From NCBI GenBank assembly GCA_030762175.1, contig JAUJEO010000019.1, forward strand, positions 3,292,001-3,356,000: DNA of 64,000 nucleotides. Direction: 5' to 3'. Origin of the DNA: Metallyticus violacea (lineage: Eukaryota > Arthropoda > Insecta > Mantodea > Metallyticidae). The translations under genes and the position numbers were made by a program. The notes beneath the pieces are model-generated. The model did no database searches. It saw only the letters and a program-made list of their open reading frames with translations, and was not told where the DNA came from. This document shows positions 60,310 to 64,000 of the stretch, piece by piece. The first letter of the stretch is position 1. Every line of letters begins with the position of its first letter.

Positions 60310-62382
60310 GCTATCAAACTAGTATAATGAAAGAGAACCAGTTATCTCAAAAGAGAACGGAAAAAATGTGATTGAAACGACGTTTCCAAACTTCGAAAAA
60401 AAATTTTTTTCTTTTCGAGATTCTTTGCGCATAATATGCTTTACTGAGGCTATCAAACTAGTATAATGAAAGAGAACCAGTTATCTCAAATAAGAACGGA
60501 AAAAAGTGATTCAAACGACGTTTCCAACTTCGAAAAAAATTTTTTTTCTTTTCGAGATTCTTTGCGCATAATATGCTTTACTGAGGCTATCAAACTAGTA
60601 TAATGAAAGAGAACCAGTTATCTCAAATAAGAACGGAAAAAAGTGATTCAAACGACGTTTCCAAACTTCGAAAAAATTTTTTTTTCTTTTCGAGATTCTT
60701 TGCAATTAATATGCTTTTCTGAGGCTATCAAACTGTATAATGAAAGAGAACTAGTTATCTCAAATAAGAATGGAAAAAAGTGATTCTAACGAAGTTTCCA
60801 AACTTGGAAAACATTTTTTTTCTTTTCGAGATTCTTTGCGAATAATATGCTTTACTGAGGCTATCAAACTAGTATAATGAAAGAGAACCAGTTATCTCAA
60901 ATAAGAACGGAAAAAAAGTGATTCTAAGGAAGTTTCCAAACTTCGAAAAAAATTTTTTTCTTTTCGAGATTCTTTGCGCATAATATGCTTTACTGAGGCT
61001 ATCAAACTAGTATAATGAAAGAGAACCAGTTATCTCAAATAAGAACGGAAAAAAAGTGATTCAAACGAAGTTTCCAAACTTCGAAAAAAATTTTTTTTCT
61101 TTTCGAGTTTCTTTGCGCATAATATGATTTTCTGAGGCTATCAAACTACTATAATGAAAGAGAACCAGTTATCTCAAATAAGAACGGAAAAAAGTGACAC
61201 AAACGACGTTTCCAAACTTCGAAAAAAATTTTTTTTCTTTTCGAGATTCTTTGCGCATAATATGGTTTACTGAGGCTATCAAACTAGTCTAATGAAAGAG
61301 AACCAGTTATCTCAAATAAGAACGGAAAAAAGTGATTCAAACGACGTTTCCAAACTTCGAAAAAAATTTTTTTTCTTTTCGAGATTCCTTGCGCATAATA
61401 TGCTTTACTGAGGCTATCAAACTAGTATAATGAAAGAGAACCAGTTATCTCAAATAAGAACGGAAAAAAGTGATACAAACGAAGTTTCCAAACTTCAAAA
61501 AAAATTTTTTTTCTTTTCGACATTCTTTGCGCATAATATGCTTTTCTGAGGCTATCAAACTAGTATAATGAAAGAGAACCAGTTATCTCAAACAAGAACG
61601 GAAAAAAAGTGATTTTAAAGAAGTTTACAAACATCGAAAAAAAAATTTCTTCTTTTCGAGATTCTTTGCGCATAATATGCTTTTCTGGGGCTATCAAACT
61701 AGTATAATGAAAGAGAACCAGTTATCTCATATAAGAACGGAAAAAAAGTGATTCTAACGAAGTTTCCAAACTTCGAAAAAAATTTTTTTTCTTTTCGAGA
61801 TTCTTTGCGCATAATATGCTATACTGAGGCTATCAAACTAGTATAATGAAAGGGAACCAGTTATCTCAAATAAGAACGGAAAAAAAGTGATTTAAACGAA
61901 GTTTCCAAACTTCGAAAAAAAATTGTTTTCTTTTCGAGATTCTTTGCGCATAATATGATTTTCTGAGGCTTTCAAACTACTATAATGAAAGAGAACCAGT
62001 TATCTCAAATAAGAACGGAAAAAAATGACACAAACGACGTTTCCAAACTTCGAAAAAAATTTTTTTTCTTTTCGAGATTCTTTGCGCATAATATGCTTTA
62101 CTGAGGCTATCAAACTAGTATAATGAAAGAGAACCAGTTATCTCAAATAAGAACGGAAAAAAAGTGATTCAAACGAAGTTTCCAAACTTCGAAAAAAAAT
62201 TGTTTTCTTTTCGAGATTCTTTGCGCATAATATGATTTTCTGAGGCTTTCAAATTACTATAATGAAAGAGAACCAGTTATCTCAAATAAGAACGGAAAAA
62301 AGTGATTGAAACGACGTTTCCAAACTTCGAAAAAAATTTTTTTTCTTTTCGAGATTCTTTGCGCATAATATGCTTTACTGAG
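60310..62382. repeat. Diverged, contracted copy of the A domain
   Basis: tgtgattg, c, c with ctttgcaattaatatg, g with gcgaataatatg, f, then a-b-c-d-e-f-j-k-j-k. This is collinear with 8,172-10,400 (and with 1,671-3,900) but lacks two monomers before a and the end of the 13-mer. Private states: caaaagagaac near 60,350, a one-A deletion (tttccaacttcg) near 60,526, cgagtttcttt near 61,106 and agattcctt near 61,385. Confidence 0.82.
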
Positions 62383-63212
62383 GCTATCAAACTAGCATAA
62401 TGAAAGAGAACCAGTTATCTCAAATAAGAACGGAAAAAAAGTGATTCTAACGAAGTTTCCAAACTTCGAAAAAAATTTTTTTTCTTTTCGAGATTCTTTG
62501 CGCATAATATGCTTTTCTGAGGCTATCAAACCAGTATAATGAAAGAGAACCAGGTAGCTCAAATAAGAACGGAAAAAAAGTGATTCTAACGAAGTTTCCA
62601 AACTTCAAAAAAATTTTTTTTCTTTTCGAGATTCTTTGCGCATAAAATGCTTCTCTGAGGCTATCAAACTAGTATAATGAAAGAGAACCAGTTATCTCAA
62701 ACAAGAACGGAAAAAAAGTGATTTAAACGAAGTTTCCAAACTTCGAAAAAAATTTTTCTTCTTTTCGAGATTCTTTGCGCATAATATGCTTTTCTGAGGC
62801 TAACAAACTGTATAATGAAAGAGAACTAGTTATCTCAAATAAGAATGGAAAAAAGTGATTCTAACGAAGTTTCCAAACTTCGAAAAACATTTTTTTTCTT
62901 TTCGAGATGCTTTGCGAATAATATGCTTTACTGAGGCTATCAAACTAGTATAATGAAAGAGAACCAGTTATCTCAAATAAGAATGGAAAAAAAGTTATAC
63001 AAACGAAGTTTCCAAACTTCAAAAAAATTTTTTTTTCTTTTCGAGATTCTTTGCGCATAATATGCTTTTCTGAGGCTATCAAACTAGTATAATGAAAGAG
63101 AACCAGTTATCTCAAACAAGAACGGAAAAAAAGTGATTTTAACGAAGTTTCCAAACTTCGAAAAATTTTTTTTTCTTTTCGAGATTCTTTGCGCATAATA
63201 TGCTTTTCTGAG
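62383..63212. repeat. Copy of the 13.0-13.6 kb monomer run
   Basis: aaactagcata monomer, then aaaccagtata/caggtagctc, i-like with aaaatttttcttc, gctaacaaactg g monomer, agttatac monomer and an aaacaag/gattttaacg monomer. From 62,522 this matches 13,004-13,640, including the gctaacaaac and agttatac states found nowhere else in the window. Confidence 0.82.
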
Positions 63213-64000
63213 GCTATCAAAGTAGTATAATGAAAGAGAACCAGTTATCTCAAATAAGAACGGAAAAAAAGTGATTCTAACGAAGTCTCCAAACTTCGAA
63301 AAAAATTTTTTTTCTTTTCGAGATTCTTTGCGCATAATATGCTTTACTGAGGCTATCAAACTAGTATAATGAAAGAGAACCAGTTATCTCAAATTAGAAC
63401 GGAAAAAAGTGATTTAAACGACGTTTCCAAACTTCGAAAAAATTTTTTTTCTTTTCGAGATTCTTTGCGCATAATATGCTTTACTGAGGCTATCAAACTA
63501 GTATAATGAAAGAGAACCAGTTATCTCAAATAAGAACGGAAAACAGTGATTCAAACGACGTTTCCAAACTTCGAAAAAAATTTTTTTCTTTTCGAGATTC
63601 TTTGCGCATAATATGCTTTACTGAGGCTATCAAACTAGTATAATGAAAGAGAACCAGTTATCTTAAATAAGAACGGAAAAAATGTGATTGAAACGACGTT
63701 TCCAAACTTCGAAAAAAAATTTTTTTCTTTTCGAGATTCTTTGCGCATAATATGATTTACTGAGGCTATCAAACTAGTATAATGAAAGAGAACCAGTTAT
63801 CTCAAATAAGAACGGAAAAAAGTGATTCAAACGACGTTTCCAAACTTCGAAAAAAATTTTTTTTCTTTTCGAGATTCTTTGCGCATAATATGCATTACTG
63901 AGGCTATCAAACTAGTATAATGAAAGAGAACCAGTTATCTCAAATAAGAACGCAAAAAAGTGATTCAAACGACGTTTCCAAACTTCGAAAAAAAATTTTT
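63213..64000. repeat. aaagtag-f to c series, cut by the window end
   Basis: f after aaagtag (with gaagtctcc near 63,285), aaattag/gatttaaacg, gaaaacagtg, tgtgattg with cttaaataag, and c monomers. The order equals 33,192 onward in the C unit and its relatives in the B unit. The last monomer is truncated in its A/T tract by the window edge. Confidence 0.85.

Larger units (their letters stand above)
1..64000. repeat. Uninterrupted 138-bp satellite DNA array (~463 monomers)
   Basis: The motif gctatcaaac...ctttactgag recurs every 136-139 bp from the first base to the last, always in the same orientation and with no unique insertion. A canonical 138-bp monomer has 22 C and 21 G (31% G+C). Monomers differ by a few diagnostic substitutions and small indels that define recurring subtypes, and these subtypes recur in fixed order, forming higher-order repeats. 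Long homogeneous arrays with HORs are characteristic of centromeric or pericentromeric satellites in eukaryotes. That location is an inference here, because no flanking sequence, kinetochore-chromatin data or species is available. Both ends of the window cut the array, so its true length is unknown. Confidence 0.98.

Noticed and set aside
1..64000. About 50 open reading frames of 61-145 codons, mostly on the minus strand, as a protein family
   Set aside because: They are frames through the satellite. The 138-bp period is 46 codons, so a frame without stops reads the same peptide in successive monomers. They start and stop wherever a subtype substitution or indel falls, have low complexity (F, K, R, S) and have no independent coding signal.
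1..64000. CRISPR array
   Set aside because: There are no short repeats alternating with unique spacers; the whole 138-bp unit is repeated and neighbouring units are 90-100% alike.
1..64000. Bacterial-type promoters (TATAAT in agtataatga) and terminators (dyad followed by T-run)
   Set aside because: Both motifs occur in every monomer as part of the satellite consensus, with no coupled -35 element or gene. The eukaryotic satellite context makes them chance matches.
1..64000. Transposon or retrotransposon insertion
   Set aside because: I read through every monomer boundary and found no break in periodicity, no target-site duplication and no terminal repeat. Length deviations are single bases or whole monomers.
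1..64000. Array inversion or strand switch
   Set aside because: All monomers read gctatc...gag on the + strand; no head-to-head or tail-to-tail junction was seen.
1..64000. Naming the species or a known satellite family
   Set aside because: The monomer does not match any family I recall securely (for example alpha satellite, Arabidopsis CEN178, beetle 142-bp satellites). A database search of the 138-bp consensus would decide; I cannot run it.
1..64000. Yeast-type ARS consensus or telomeric repeats
   Set aside because: T-rich runs resemble A/T-rich origins only in composition; no ARS core consensus or tandem telomere motif was found.

Overview
The whole 64 kb window is one uninterrupted head-to-tail satellite DNA array. 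The monomer is about 138 bp (observed 136-139 bp) and about 31% G+C, which gives roughly 463 monomers, all in the same orientation. I found no unique sequence, gene, RNA gene, transposon, CRISPR array or telomeric repeat inside it. All open reading frames lie within the satellite and exist because 138 is 46 x 3, so a frame without stops can run through two or three monomers. An array of this length with nested higher-order repeats (HORs) points to the centromeric or pericentromeric satellite of a eukaryote. I do not recognise the monomer family and do not name a species.

Monomer anatomy, taking gctatc as position 1: a variable 5' half carrying subtype markers (aaactagtata, aaactactata, aaactgtata, aaataag, aaacaag, aaattag); an A-rich stretch; an 18-bp near-perfect dyad (CGAAGTTT-CC-AAACTTCG) in one monomer class, broken in others; an A-tract/T-tract block of nearly constant length; a T-rich arm with TTTTCGA; and a GCATA-A-TATGC dyad near the 3' end. 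Diagnostic substitutions give recurring subtypes called a to k in the entries. The recurring hexamer is a-b-c-d-e-f (about 830 bp), often extended by g-h-f to a 9-mer (1,244 bp).

Layout: 1-13 kb is the A domain, a 13-mer HOR of 1,799 bp present as a tandem pair inside each copy of a 6.5 kb repeat. 13.0-15.2 kb is a more heterogeneous stretch with little close duplication elsewhere in the window. 15.2-28.8 kb is the B domain, a 34/35-mer HOR of 4,700/4,837 bp. 28.8-31.3 kb is an 18-mer block. 31.9-39.1 kb is the C domain, two copies of a 26-mer HOR of 3.6 kb. The stretch from about 24.07 to 39.29 kb is then repeated, minus 19 monomers, at 39.29-51.87 kb. 51.9-57 kb holds 9-mer blocks, 57-59.2 kb a fifth, partial C copy, and 59.2-63.2 kb a contracted but collinear echo of 6.5-13.6 kb.

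Nothing here encodes a cooperating gene system. The content is structural: nested rounds of unequal exchange and gene conversion leave chimeric monomers whose breakpoints can be placed within tens of bases or fewer. Coordinates were read by eye from diagnostic variants. HOR boundaries are therefore good to the monomer, but edges of homology can shift by tens of bases where neighbouring monomers are identical.
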